Of a stretch of DNA of 64,000 nt, positions 38,577 through 46,666 are shown piece by piece. Location of the stretch: contig JAVBKT010000002.1 in NCBI GenBank assembly GCA_031553915.1, positions 124,001-188,000 of the forward strand, given 5' to 3'. Made by a program: the position numbers and the translations under genes. Numbering within the stretch: the first letter of the stretch is position 1; each line of letters begins with the position of its first letter. The DNA is from HGM13862 sp031553915. Its GTDB lineage: Bacteria; Bacillota; Dehalobacteriia; UBA4068. The notes below the pieces were generated by a model. That model was given only the letters and a program-made list of their open reading frames with translations. It made no database searches and had not been told where the DNA came from.

Positions 38577-40586
38577 CTATTGCTTCAGCAGTTCCATAAA
38601 CTCCTCACCGGTGATATTCTCTTTTTCCAGCAGATAAGCTGATATTTTTTCCAGAGCGTTCTCGTTTTTCTGCAACAGGTCAATGGCGTTCTGCTGGCAT
38701 TCGGCCAGAATTTTTCGCACCTCCTCATCAATAGCCGCTCCAGTCTGCTCAGAACAATTCGACACATTCCGTCCATCCAGATATTGGTTTTGCGTACTCT
38801 CCAGCCCCATCGGGCCAAAAGTATCGCTCATGCCGTACTGGGCCACCATGCCCCGGGCCAGCTTTGTCGCGCGCTCAATGTCATTGGAGGCGCCGGTGGT
38901 GACCTCGCCAAACTTGAGGATTTCCGCCGCGCGGCCGCCAAGCAAGGTGCTGATCTGCGCCAGGATTTCGCTTTTGGTCATCAGGTAGCGTTCTTCTTCC
39001 GGCATATTCATCGTATAGCCGAGACTACCCATGGTGCGCGGCACAATCGTAATTTTCTGCACAGGCTGGCTATTGGTCTGCAAGGCGCTGACCAGAGCAT
39101 GTCCCACCTCATGATAAGCCACCATATTGCGTTCCTTGGGATTCATCACCCGGTCTTTCTTTTCTTTACCGGCGATCACAACCTCCACCGCTTCCATGAG
39201 GTCCTTTTGCTGCACTTCATTGCGGTTGTCCTTGACTGCCAGCAGCGCCGCCTCGTTTATCATATTGGCGAGATCAGCGCCAGTGGCGCCGCTGGTCGCG
39301 AGAGCAATATCGTGCAGTTTCACGTCCTCACCCAGCTTCACCTTGGCGCCGTGTACCTGTAGGATGGCTTCCCTGCCAGGCAGGTCTGGTTTTTCCACGA
39401 TAATGCGGCGGTCAAAACGTCCGGGACGCAGGAGAGCCTTATCCAGTACCTCCGGGCGGTTGGTGGCAGCCAGTACAATGATGCCTGTACCGCTGCCAAA
39501 GCCGTCCATCTCACCTAAAAGCTGATTGAGCGTCTGCTCCCGTTCGTCATTTGAGCTGAGTTGATTATCCCTGCTCTTGCCGATGGCGTCGATTTCATCA
39601 ATGAAGATGATACAGGGAGCATTTTTCTTCGCCTGCTCGAACAAATCCCGCACACGGGAAGCGCCGACGCCGACAAACATCTCCACAAACTCGCTGCCGG
39701 AAATAGAATAAAACGGAACTCCTGCCTCCCCGGCAAAAGCCTTGGCCAGCAGTGTTTTACCTGTTCCCGGAGGGCCGACGAGCAAAGCGCCCTTGGGCTG
39801 TTTCGCTCCGATTTCCTGGTACCGCTCAGGATTGTGCAGGAAATCCACCATTTCCATCAGGCTTTCCTTGGCCTCATCCTGTCCGGCAACATCAGTAAAT
39901 CTTACGCCGGTGTTTTTTTCCAGGTTATACTCTTTGGCCTTGCTCTTGCCTGCGCCGAAAATACTGCCCATGCCCCCGCCTGCGCCAGCGCCGCCTTCGC
40001 CCATTTTGTTCATGGCCCGGCGAATGAAAAAAGTGTAGATCAGATACATCAAAAGTATCGGGAGTATCCACAGCAAAATGAAATTCATCAGTGGCGAGGA
40101 ATTGGTGCTGCTATAAACCTTGTAGAAAGCCACCCCATTTTCGTCCAGCCTCGCTACCAGGTCAGGGTCTTCTACGCGCACAGCGATGTAATTGTCTTCT
40201 GCCTTGGGCTCCGGCTGCAACTCTTCGTCCCGTCCCTCGGGATAGAGTATCGTTTCCACTTCCGCCATATCCGCATCCTTGGACAATGCAAACTGAAGCT
40301 GGTCGTCGCTGAGCTCCACCTGACTTACGTTGCCGCTATCCACCAGGTGCATAAACTGACTGTACTCAACCTGCACGGCAGAATCCGATGCCCTGTTTAA
40401 AATAAAAATATTAAACAAACAGGTGATCAAGAACATCACCATCATAATGTTAAAAATATTGGAGCCGCGCGGAGTTTTTTGCCCCTGTGAATCTGCATCT
40501 CCGGACGGCTGCCCTGATGCACCTTTGTCAGTGTTCGGGTTCATCTGCTGTGGCTGGTTGTCCTTTTTTTCTTTATTGTTTTCCAT
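38577..40586 (-). CDS. ftsH: ATP-dependent zinc metalloprotease FtsH
   Basis: 669 residues. Membrane AAA+ protease. Two membrane helices (about 43-62 and 163-184) flank the periplasm-type domain; Walker A GPPGTGKTLL near 270, Walker B IIFIDEIDAIG near 325, SRH ATNRPEVLDKALLRPGRFDR near 375, and zinc site HEVGH near 492. It lies in an operon with a zinc-ribbon gene (14-bp overlap) and hdeD, not in the usual tilS-hpt context, so it may be an accessory copy. The richer GC in this operon than in flanking genes is suggestive of transfer but not measured. Confidence 0.95.
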   Translation of the reverse strand: MENNKEKKDNQPQQMNPNTDKGASGQPSGDADSQGQKTPRGSNIFNIMMVMFLITCLFNIFILNRASDSAVQVEYSQFMHLVDSGNVSQVELSDDQLQFALSKDADMAEVETILYPEGRDEELQPEPKAEDNYIAVRVEDPDLVARLDENGVAFYKVYSSTNSSPLMNFILLWILPILLMYLIYTFFIRRAMNKMGEGGAGAGGGMGSIFGAGKSKAKEYNLEKNTGVRFTDVAGQDEAKESLMEMVDFLHNPERYQEIGAKQPKGALLVGPPGTGKTLLAKAFAGEAGVPFYSISGSEFVEMFVGVGASRVRDLFEQAKKNAPCIIFIDEIDAIGKSRDNQLSSNDEREQTLNQLLGEMDGFGSGTGIIVLAATNRPEVLDKALLRPGRFDRRIIVEKPDLPGREAILQVHGAKVKLGEDVKLHDIALATSGATGADLANMINEAALLAVKDNRNEVQQKDLMEAVEVVIAGKEKKDRVMNPKERNMVAYHEVGHALVSALQTNSQPVQKITIVPRTMGSLGYTMNMPEEERYLMTKSEILAQISTLLGGRAAEILKFGEVTTGASNDIERATKLARGMVAQYGMSDTFGPMGLESTQNQYLDGRNVSNCSEQTGAAIDEEVRKILAECQQNAIDLLQKNENALEKISAYLLEKENITGEEFMELLKQ

Positions 40587-40896
40587 TCTTCTTGTCCTCC
40601 TTTATATTTTCCCCATCCAGCGGCTGGCCGCAGTGTTTGCAATAGCTGCTGTCGGATGCATTATGCGCCATACATTGCGGGCATTCGATTTCGCTGTTCA
40701 CAACTGCCAGCGCCTTTTTGATTTTGATGATTTGATCCACCAGATTGTTGATTGCCCGCTGTTCACTGTCGGCTATTTCCAAAAGCTCTTTGCCCATCCG
40801 GCAATATCGCTCCTGTAAGTCGACTTCCAAGCGCGTGAGCGTTTCTTCAATCCGGGATGTCTCTTCGCTCCTGAGCTCTTCGTTTGAGGGATCCAT
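40573..40896 (-). CDS. Coiled-coil zinc-ribbon protein upstream of ftsH
   Basis: 107 residues. An N-terminal helix (about 10-60, TLTRLEVDLQERYCRMGKEL) precedes a zinc ribbon (CPQCMAH near 75 and CKHCGQPL near 88) and a charged tail. No known name. Possibly a cofactor or adaptor for the FtsH of the same operon, because their reading frames overlap by 14 bp. Confidence 0.72.
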   Translation of the reverse strand: MDPSNEELRSEETSRIEETLTRLEVDLQERYCRMGKELLEIADSEQRAINNLVDQIIKIKKALAVVNSEIECPQCMAHNASDSSYCKHCGQPLDGENIKEDKKNGKQ

Positions 40897-40986
40897 TTGG
40901 CTATCACCTGCCTGTTTTATTTCTGTGTCTTTATCTTAGGACAAGACAGTAATGAAAACCACCTGCAAAAAAGGCAAAGTGTCAGT

Positions 40987-41016
40987 TAGCGGACACAAAA
41001 AAAAATATGTCCGTTA
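40987..41016. promoter_or_regulatory. Candidate TetR-type operator between ftsH operon and tetR-like gene
   Basis: Dyad TAGCGGACA-N12-TGTCCGTTA, 9-bp arms with one mismatch, in the 220-bp divergent region. The spacer is A/T-only. Location and symmetry suit a site for the adjacent TetR-family repressor. Confidence 0.55.
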
Positions 41017-41116
41017 AAACCACTAAAATCATTGGTTATTGAACAGACATCACAAGAATGATACAATATATTTTATATAGTGTGCGTTTTCTACACAAAA
41101 CGGGAGGAATGATTAG

Positions 41117-41680
41117 ATGGCTGAAATAAAGCAGGATTTACGCGTCAAAAAAACACAGCAGGCATTGGTCACTTCCCTGATCACGCTGCTCAAGAGCCAG
41201 CCTTTCCCCAAGATCACCGTGAATGACATTTGTACTGAGGCCATGATAAGCCGCAGCGCTTTCTATGCCAATTTTGAGGATAAATACGCGCTGCTGCGTT
41301 TTTCCATGGTCATTTTTAAGCAGCGCCTGGTTGAGCAATCAGAGGGGCTGCCTTTTCGGGAGCGCATCCGTAGCGTGTTGGAAAATATGCAAAGAGATGC
41401 TAAAATACTCAGAAACGTCCTCCTCACAGAACTGGATATGGAACTGATGAAAATGGTTTCCGATTCCTTTCTGGGGGATATGCAGCGCCTGTTTGAGCTC
41501 CGTGCCGAAGATTTGCCGCCGCTGCCCGGTCCTTTTGAGATTGTTTCTATTTATTTTTCCTCAGCCATTACCAACGCCATTATGTTTTGGATATTGAATA
41601 GCTCCATCTGTTCGCTGGATGAGATGGTAGATTGTCTGATAAAGCTGCTGCCATCTGAGTTGTTTGACCAGTATGTGTAA
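41117..41680 (+). CDS. TetR/AcrR-family regulator
   Basis: 187 residues. N-terminal helix-turn-helix (KTQQALVTSLITLLKSQPFP then KITVNDICTEAMISRSAFYA) typical of TetR; the C-terminal ligand domain resembles TetR_C_33-like regulators of Clostridia. GGGAGGA precedes the ATG. Divergent from the zinc-ribbon-ftsH-hdeD operon and probably its repressor; ligand unknown. Confidence 0.87.
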   Translation: MAEIKQDLRVKKTQQALVTSLITLLKSQPFPKITVNDICTEAMISRSAFYANFEDKYALLRFSMVIFKQRLVEQSEGLPFRERIRSVLENMQRDAKILRNVLLTELDMELMKMVSDSFLGDMQRLFELRAEDLPPLPGPFEIVSIYFSSAITNAIMFWILNSSICSLDEMVDCLIKLLPSELFDQYV

Positions 41681-41714
41681 TTAATTATATTCATACTGAA
41701 AACGTCTACAAAAC

Positions 41715-41762
41715 AAAAAGCAAGTTCAAAACATCAAACTCGATGTTTTGAACTTGCTTTTT
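41715..41762. terminator. Long hairpin terminator after tetR-like gene
   Basis: 21-bp perfect stem ending in TTTTTTT, 6-nt loop, between convergent tetR-like and XRE genes. The length suggests a bidirectional terminator. Confidence 0.92.
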
Positions 41763-41836
41763 TTGTCCAAAGGAATAGCTGCACTGTAAACCATGTCCTA
41801 AAAGATGCCCCCTATTTAATCCGCATTTTCTGCCCA

Positions 41837-42331
41837 TCAGTCTTTTTTGGCGGCGGCCTTTTTCTTCTGATAAACCATCTCGGCAATACCATAATAAATA
41901 GGAATAGTAAGAAAAATCAACCAGGCAAACCCCCAACCAATATCGGTAAAAATAAAGATAAAAAACAATATAGTCGCAACAACAGGATAAGGAAACAAAA
42001 ACATACCGCCCTTGCGTTTTCTTTCATACCTTCGATCAATTGGTATGCACTCTGACGCATAGTCATCAGCGGTATTCTTAGTCTCTTCCCGTTTTGTCTC
42101 TTCCCTTTTTGTCTCCTCCTTTTCTTCTGTTGATATCAAGAGAAGTTCATCCAAAGAAATTTGGTATAACTCAGCAAGGGCAATCAGATTATCCGTATCC
42201 GGAGAGGATTCCGCCCGCTCCCATTTTGAAACAGCTTGACGGCTGATGCCTAATCTTTCTGCCAGCTCTTCTTGAGAAAGCCCTCTTTCTTTGCGCAGGT
42301 TGACTAATTTATTGGCAATTTCAATGTTCAT
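41837..42331 (-). CDS. XRE-family regulator with two membrane segments
   Basis: 164 residues. N-terminal Cro/C1 helix-turn-helix (KERGLSQEELAERLGISRQA then VSKWERAESSPD). Residues about 70-88 form a charged repeat (KREETKREETKN-like), then two hydrophobic segments (about 112-150: FPYPVVATILFFIFIFTDIG), placing the DNA-binding domain at the membrane. Possible operators with GTTGCA half sites lie just upstream. Target genes and signal unknown; no transporter or antitoxin-partner gene is adjacent. Confidence 0.82.
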   Translation of the reverse strand: MNIEIANKLVNLRKERGLSQEELAERLGISRQAVSKWERAESSPDTDNLIALAELYQISLDELLLISTEEKEETKREETKREETKNTADDYASECIPIDRRYERKRKGGMFLFPYPVVATILFFIFIFTDIGWGFAWLIFLTIPIYYGIAEMVYQKKKAAAKKD

Positions 42332-42412
42332 TTTATCAGGCTCCTAACGATTTGATAGAACCATTATAACTGTAGCGCTGCGGTTGCATCTAGCAAATCT
42401 GCTTTGTAAATG

Positions 42413-42429
42413 TGCAACTATTGGTTGCA
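42413..42429. promoter_or_regulatory. Candidate XRE operator
   Basis: Dyad TGCAAC-TATTG-GTTGCA, with a further GTTGCA half site at 42383-42388, 80 bp upstream of the XRE start. It overlaps the end of the small ORF at 42418. Confidence 0.45.
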
Positions 42430-42597
42430 AAAGCCAAATTCATGCCATAAAGCAGCTTTATCGCTAAAGGCATTATAATCATCATACCACACAATATCAC
42501 CACTGTCATCTGCCCGCTGCACCGCATTGCCACGGCTGGCTAAAGGTATTCCTTGCTGCCCGTGTTGCCTCCATGCTGCGCGGATTTTTTGTATCAT
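42418..42597 (-). CDS. 59-residue hypothetical protein
   Basis: A short frame with a strong ribosome site: GGGAGGG 7 nt before the ATG. The product begins MIQKIRAAWRQHGQQG and ends with a patch DIVWYDDYNAFSDKAALWHE. No signal peptide or known domain. It precedes the XRE gene by 86 bp. Its 3' end covers the XRE candidate operator, so the gene could be noise in a regulatory region; the ribosome site and codon use argue for a real small protein. Confidence 0.5.
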   Translation of the reverse strand: MIQKIRAAWRQHGQQGIPLASRGNAVQRADDSGDIVWYDDYNAFSDKAALWHEFGFCNQ

Positions 42598-42702
42598 CTC
42601 TTAACCCTCCCAAGGCTTCACTGATAGACACTAATATTCCTGTTGCCGCATAAAATAGTATAAGAGCTATTATTACGCCTGGTCCATACGGAGGTATCTA
42701 CA

Positions 42703-43521
42703 ATGCATCTAAATAATAATTGCCATAGTGGGAAAAACCTTCACTGCTGCCAACAGCCCTGCTGTGCGGTTTTTCCGCCTTGTCCATCAGTCCCCAACAC
42801 CTTTAGCGTGATCTACAACCCCAATGGCGGTATTGGTGGCGGTGCGGATTTCAATTTAATCTCCGGCTCATCCTATACAATAAAGCTGCCTGAAAGCACC
42901 GGGGTATCGCGTCCCGGTTCCCCCTTTTTGGGATGGAATACCCTGCCTGATGGCAATGGTACAGCCTATTCGCCCGGTCAGATTATTACCATCACCGGAA
43001 ATTTGACCCTCTACGCGCAGTGGCTGCAAATTCCGGAGCAAACCGTATCAATAACTTATAATGCCAACGGAGGTACCGGCAGCGGTGCGGTTGATTCTAA
43101 TGTGCCTTTGGGCGAAGAATATACGGTTAAGCGGCCGACAGATGTAGATATCTCACGCCAAGGCTTCACCTTTATCACTTGGAGTACCGCAGCTGACGGC
43201 AGCGGCGATAACTATGCCCCGGGTCAGGTTATTGTACCAACAGCAGACATGACCCTCTATGCACAGTGGGAGGCGCAGCCAATACCAGCAGTGATCACCT
43301 ATAATGCCAACGGAGGAACCGGCGGCTCTGCTGATTCTGCCGTGGTCAATGAGGAATATACCTTCAAAAGACCGGCGGACGCCAATGTATCACGCCAGAG
43401 TGCGTCCTTTATCACCTGGAGTACCGTAGCAGACGGCAGCGGCACAAACTATGCTCCAGGCGAGGTTATTACTGTCAGCGGTGATCTCACGGTATATGCT
43501 ATCTGGCAGATTGATCAATAA
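42703..43521 (+). CDS. InlB B-repeat (Flg_new-like) protein with Cys-rich N-terminus
   Basis: 272 residues. Three InlB B-type repeats (about 34-108, 115-190, 195-270), each FSVIYNPNGG ... FLGWNT ... Y-PGQIIT ... LYAQW, typical of surface proteins and adhesins. No signal peptide, sortase motif or membrane helix. Instead residues 1-30 are rich in His, Cys and Pro (HLNNNCHSGKNLHCCQQPCC), reminiscent of spore-coat or exosporium N-termini. GGAGG lies 8 nt before the ATG. Terminated by the hairpin at 43555. Confidence 0.7.
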   Translation: MHLNNNCHSGKNLHCCQQPCCAVFPPCPSVPNTFSVIYNPNGGIGGGADFNLISGSSYTIKLPESTGVSRPGSPFLGWNTLPDGNGTAYSPGQIITITGNLTLYAQWLQIPEQTVSITYNANGGTGSGAVDSNVPLGEEYTVKRPTDVDISRQGFTFITWSTAADGSGDNYAPGQVIVPTADMTLYAQWEAQPIPAVITYNANGGTGGSADSAVVNEEYTFKRPADANVSRQSASFITWSTVADGSGTNYAPGEVITVSGDLTVYAIWQIDQ

Positions 43522-43554
43522 CCAGCATTATTAAACCTGATACCAGAAAGATAT

Positions 43555-43584
43555 AACCCCTTGAGATTAAAGCCTCAAGGGGTT
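43555..43584. terminator. Terminator after the InlB-repeat gene
   Basis: 11-bp perfect stem AACCCCTTGAG/CTCAAGGGGTT, loop of 8, 34 bp beyond the stop; the tail is GGCTAT rather than a U-run, so efficiency is uncertain. Confidence 0.6.
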
Positions 43585-43650
43585 GGCTATAAGTAAAATT
43601 ATAAAATTTGCCAAAGAGCGCAAAAACAATCCTGTTCTAATCTGAGCATT

Positions 43651-45891
43651 TTAGTCTTTGCTGGTATAGTGCTTGATCATGCCCATAGCCCGGTCAAGCT
43701 CAAACGGTTTACCAAGATGGTCGTTCATGCCGGCAGCCAGGCAACGCTCAACATCCTCTTTGAAGACATTTGCTGTCATCGCCACAATAGGGATTCTTTG
43801 TGCCTGCGGATGCGGCAGGCTGCGGATGATCCGCGTTGCCTCCAGGCCGTCCATCCCTGGCATTTGAATGTCCATCATAATGATCTGATATGTATCCGGA
43901 TTCTCCTCAAACATGGCTACCGCCTCATTACCGTCGCAAGCAATATCAATGTGGATGCCGGTACCCTCCAGCAAGGCGAGCAATATCTGTTGGTTGATCT
44001 CAATATCCTCTGCCAGCAGCATATTTATATTAGAAAAATCCGGTATTGTTTCGTCTGTCTCTTCCTGCGGCGGGTTCGCTGCCTCGTCCGTAGGACTTGT
44101 TTCTTTTGCTTCCGCCAGGCCCAGGCATATCTCGATGAAGAACTCAGAGCCTTGCCCGGGCTCGGATTCTACCCACATCCGGCCTCCCATTTCTTCTACC
44201 AGGCTTTTTGCTATAGGCAAGCCCAGGCCGGTGCCGCCAAATTTTCTGGCGATGCTGCCGTCCGCCTGCTCAAAAGCATTGAAGATACGGGTTATTTGCT
44301 CCTTGTCGATGCCAATGCCGTTATCAGAAACCGAAATCCTCAGGCGGGCCTTACCATCTACGGCTTCAACCTGATCCGCCTTAATCTGCACGCTGCCTCC
44401 CTCGGCGGTAAATTTTATCGCATTGGACAAAAGATTAGTAAGCACCTGCGATACCCTGAGCTCATCGCCGATATAATCCGTCTCCAGGTTCTCCCCAAAG
44501 ATAATATCAAAGCGGATATTTTTCTTTTCAGCAGCCGTGATAATAAGCCCCTTAACATTGTCCAGCATTTGCTCAAAGTTGAAAAGCCCATGTTCCAGAT
44601 TGATTTTACCGGATTCAATTTTTGATATATCCAGGATATCGTTGATAATTTCCAGCAGCTGCTCTGACGAGGATTCAATGCTCCGGAGACATTGAGCCGT
44701 CTTTTCCGGGCTGTCAGTAGTAAGCCCTATATAGGTCATGCCAATGATGGCATTCATCGGCGTGCGTATTTCATGACTCATATTGGAGAGGAAATTGGTC
44801 TTGGCCCTGTTGGCTTCCTCAGCCTCTTCCTTGGCCCTAAGCAGGTTTGCCTCTGCCTCCAGCCTGTTGAAAAACGAGGCGTATACGCCTGTCAACAAAA
44901 TGGCAAGCTGAATATCGCTATCCGACCAAGCAGATGAGCCGGCATGAATAAACTCAATAACACCCCAAAATTTGTTCTCGGTGTATACCGGCACAGAGAG
45001 CTTTGTGGTTTCCGCCTGCCGGGATTCATCAAAGGTCAGTTTTTCTATCTGGAATTTGTCATAATAATATTTCCCCGCCTTAAAACTAATCGGTATTTCC
45101 GGTGAACGGCTCAGCTGCCCGCCATGCCATTCATACCTGGGCAACAGGCTCTGCCCCTCCTCATCAACCTCCCAAAAGACAAGCCGGTCACAGCTCAGAA
45201 AGGAGGCTGTCAAATCCATTGATTGGCGTATCATATCCTCATCGTTTTGCAGATTAAGAAACATCTGGGATATTTCTGCAAACGTTTCATTTTTGGCTGT
45301 CAGCTCTTTTAGCACATTTTTGGTGGTTTCATGGCCTCTGCGCAGCGCGCCGATAATATAAACGGACAGTATTGACATCGCAGTCAGGGTAAGCGTCAGC
45401 GCCACCAAGAGGTCGGTGAATTTGGCCAGCTCGTTGCCATGCGGTACAATCAATTCCGGATGCAAATACTGCAAAAAGCAAACTGCGATAAGTATAAGGA
45501 TATTGCCTGCTATCAGCAGATTGCGGGTTTTATTTTCAAAAGCGACCGAGATGATAAAAATACCGATGACGGAAAACATCAGCGCTGTGCCGTCATATCC
45601 GGCTGTCTGTGTAAAGAGGAAAGGGATATAGATAAAGGTTACCAAAATCACGATCGGTCTGAAAAAGATAAGCTGCAGTCTGTTCGGAAAAAACAAAAAC
45701 AAGGTCATCACGCCAATAAATACCCATTGAAAGACAATGCCCATGAGCCCCTTTTGCAGAAGGGTGTTAGTGATAGCGGACAGTATGGATATAAAATAGG
45801 CAATGATGACAAAAATCATCGTGATCCGATATTCCATTGACTGGGACGTATTAAAAGATTTTTTCTTTATGTGGTCAATAATTTTCTTCAT
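43651..45891 (-). CDS. Hybrid sensor histidine kinase with GAF and receiver domains
   Basis: 746 residues from ATG 45891, which has GGGAGGGG upstream; the longer frame has no ribosome site. About six membrane helices (15-185) without a known sensor fold, a GAF domain (about 205-340), HisKA with phosphoacceptor His in FLSNMSHEIRTPMNAI near 371, HATPase_c (DNGIGI, GGTGLGL near 540) and a C-terminal receiver with the phospho-Asp in MMDIQMPGMDG near 660. No HPt or DNA-binding response regulator is adjacent, so it must signal to a distant partner. Confidence 0.9.
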   Translation of the reverse strand: MKKIIDHIKKKSFNTSQSMEYRITMIFVIIAYFISILSAITNTLLQKGLMGIVFQWVFIGVMTLFLFFPNRLQLIFFRPIVILVTFIYIPFLFTQTAGYDGTALMFSVIGIFIISVAFENKTRNLLIAGNILILIAVCFLQYLHPELIVPHGNELAKFTDLLVALTLTLTAMSILSVYIIGALRRGHETTKNVLKELTAKNETFAEISQMFLNLQNDEDMIRQSMDLTASFLSCDRLVFWEVDEEGQSLLPRYEWHGGQLSRSPEIPISFKAGKYYYDKFQIEKLTFDESRQAETTKLSVPVYTENKFWGVIEFIHAGSSAWSDSDIQLAILLTGVYASFFNRLEAEANLLRAKEEAEEANRAKTNFLSNMSHEIRTPMNAIIGMTYIGLTTDSPEKTAQCLRSIESSSEQLLEIINDILDISKIESGKINLEHGLFNFEQMLDNVKGLIITAAEKKNIRFDIIFGENLETDYIGDELRVSQVLTNLLSNAIKFTAEGGSVQIKADQVEAVDGKARLRISVSDNGIGIDKEQITRIFNAFEQADGSIARKFGGTGLGLPIAKSLVEEMGGRMWVESEPGQGSEFFIEICLGLAEAKETSPTDEAANPPQEETDETIPDFSNINMLLAEDIEINQQILLALLEGTGIHIDIACDGNEAVAMFEENPDTYQIIMMDIQMPGMDGLEATRIIRSLPHPQAQRIPIVAMTANVFKEDVERCLAAGMNDHLGKPFELDRAMGMIKHYTSKD

Positions 45892-46007
45892 AATACCCCC
45901 CTCCCTGAGTCTATCGCCACGGTAATTATTGTAAGCTGATAATAATTTACCATATTGAGCCGTACTTTTCAATAAAATATCTAAAATTGTTCTTACTTCA
46001 AAAAAGA

Positions 46008-46049
46008 GAATGTCCGGATAGGACACTAAAATCCCATACGAACATTCCG
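46008..46049. repeat. Imperfect inverted-repeat boundary motif, partner of 50346-50374
   Basis: GAATGT...GGACACT...GAACATTCCG. The reverse complement of 50346-50374 has the same blocks (GAATGTTC, GGACACT, GAACATTCCG), the present copy carrying 12 additional bases between the last two. The pair brackets about 4.3 kb that contain the DNA-alkylation genes and the recombinase remnant. Confidence 0.45.
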
Positions 46050-46109
46050 ATAAGCAACACTAGGATTATCTCTTTTAGCAGGGAATCATCGGCCCACACT
46101 GCGCTCTAC

Positions 46110-46655
46110 TTAGAGTGCAGTGCCTTTTTTCGGGACAAATAAATTTGACATATCCACGCCTTCTAATTCAAGCAATTTTATCTTCATGGAGATACCACCG
46201 GCAAACCCGGTCAAGCTGCCATTGGAACCCACCACCCGGTGACAAGGGACAATGATAGAGATTGGATTGTGTCCGACAGCTCCGCCTACTGCCTGGCTGG
46301 ACATGCTTTTCCTGCCCATTTTCTCCGCCATCTTTTTGGCAATGCTGCCATAGGTAATCACTTCGCCATAAGGGATTTCACGCAGGATACTCCATACCCC
46401 TTGACGAAACTGACCGCCAATGGGAGCCAGTGGCAATTCGAAAATGTCGGGGTTTTCGCCCGCAAAATATCTGTCCAGCCATTTTTTGGTCGTCTCAAAT
46501 AGCGAGATATCATTCTTCTCTGTAATTGCTTCTGATATGGTGTCTCCGTGATATTTTTGTCCCTCAGTCCACAGGCCGACAAGGTTTTGACCGTCATTGT
46601 CACAGGCCAGAGTAATAAGGCCTAGCGGCGACGGGTAGGTTGTCTGATAATACAT
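46110..46655 (-). CDS. ogt: Methylated-DNA--protein-cysteine methyltransferase
   Basis: 181 residues from ATG 46655, with GGAGGAAAGAAA upstream. Transfers the methyl group from O6-methylguanine to its own Cys in a suicide reaction. Active-site motif IIVPCHRVVG near 138-147; the preceding FRQGVWSILREIPYGEVITY and GNPIS-type loop are typical. It is separated by 11 bp from the upstream Ada-AlkA-like gene, forming an alkylation-repair operon. The last bases overlap an inverted repeat (46097-46122) with a T-run on the plus strand. Confidence 0.93.
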   Translation of the reverse strand: MYYQTTYPSPLGLITLACDNDGQNLVGLWTEGQKYHGDTISEAITEKNDISLFETTKKWLDRYFAGENPDIFELPLAPIGGQFRQGVWSILREIPYGEVITYGSIAKKMAEKMGRKSMSSQAVGGAVGHNPISIIVPCHRVVGSNGSLTGFAGGISMKIKLLELEGVDMSNLFVPKKGTAL

Positions 46656-46666
46656 TTTCTTTCCTC

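Noticed and set aside
43669..44625. Plus-strand frame of 318 codons opposite the hybrid kinase
   Set aside because: Complement of the HATPase/receiver domains, without a ribosome site or recognisable domain.
46097..46130. Plus-strand terminator over the end of ogt
   Set aside because: A good hairpin with six T residues but no plus-strand gene ends there; probably a leftover inverted repeat.
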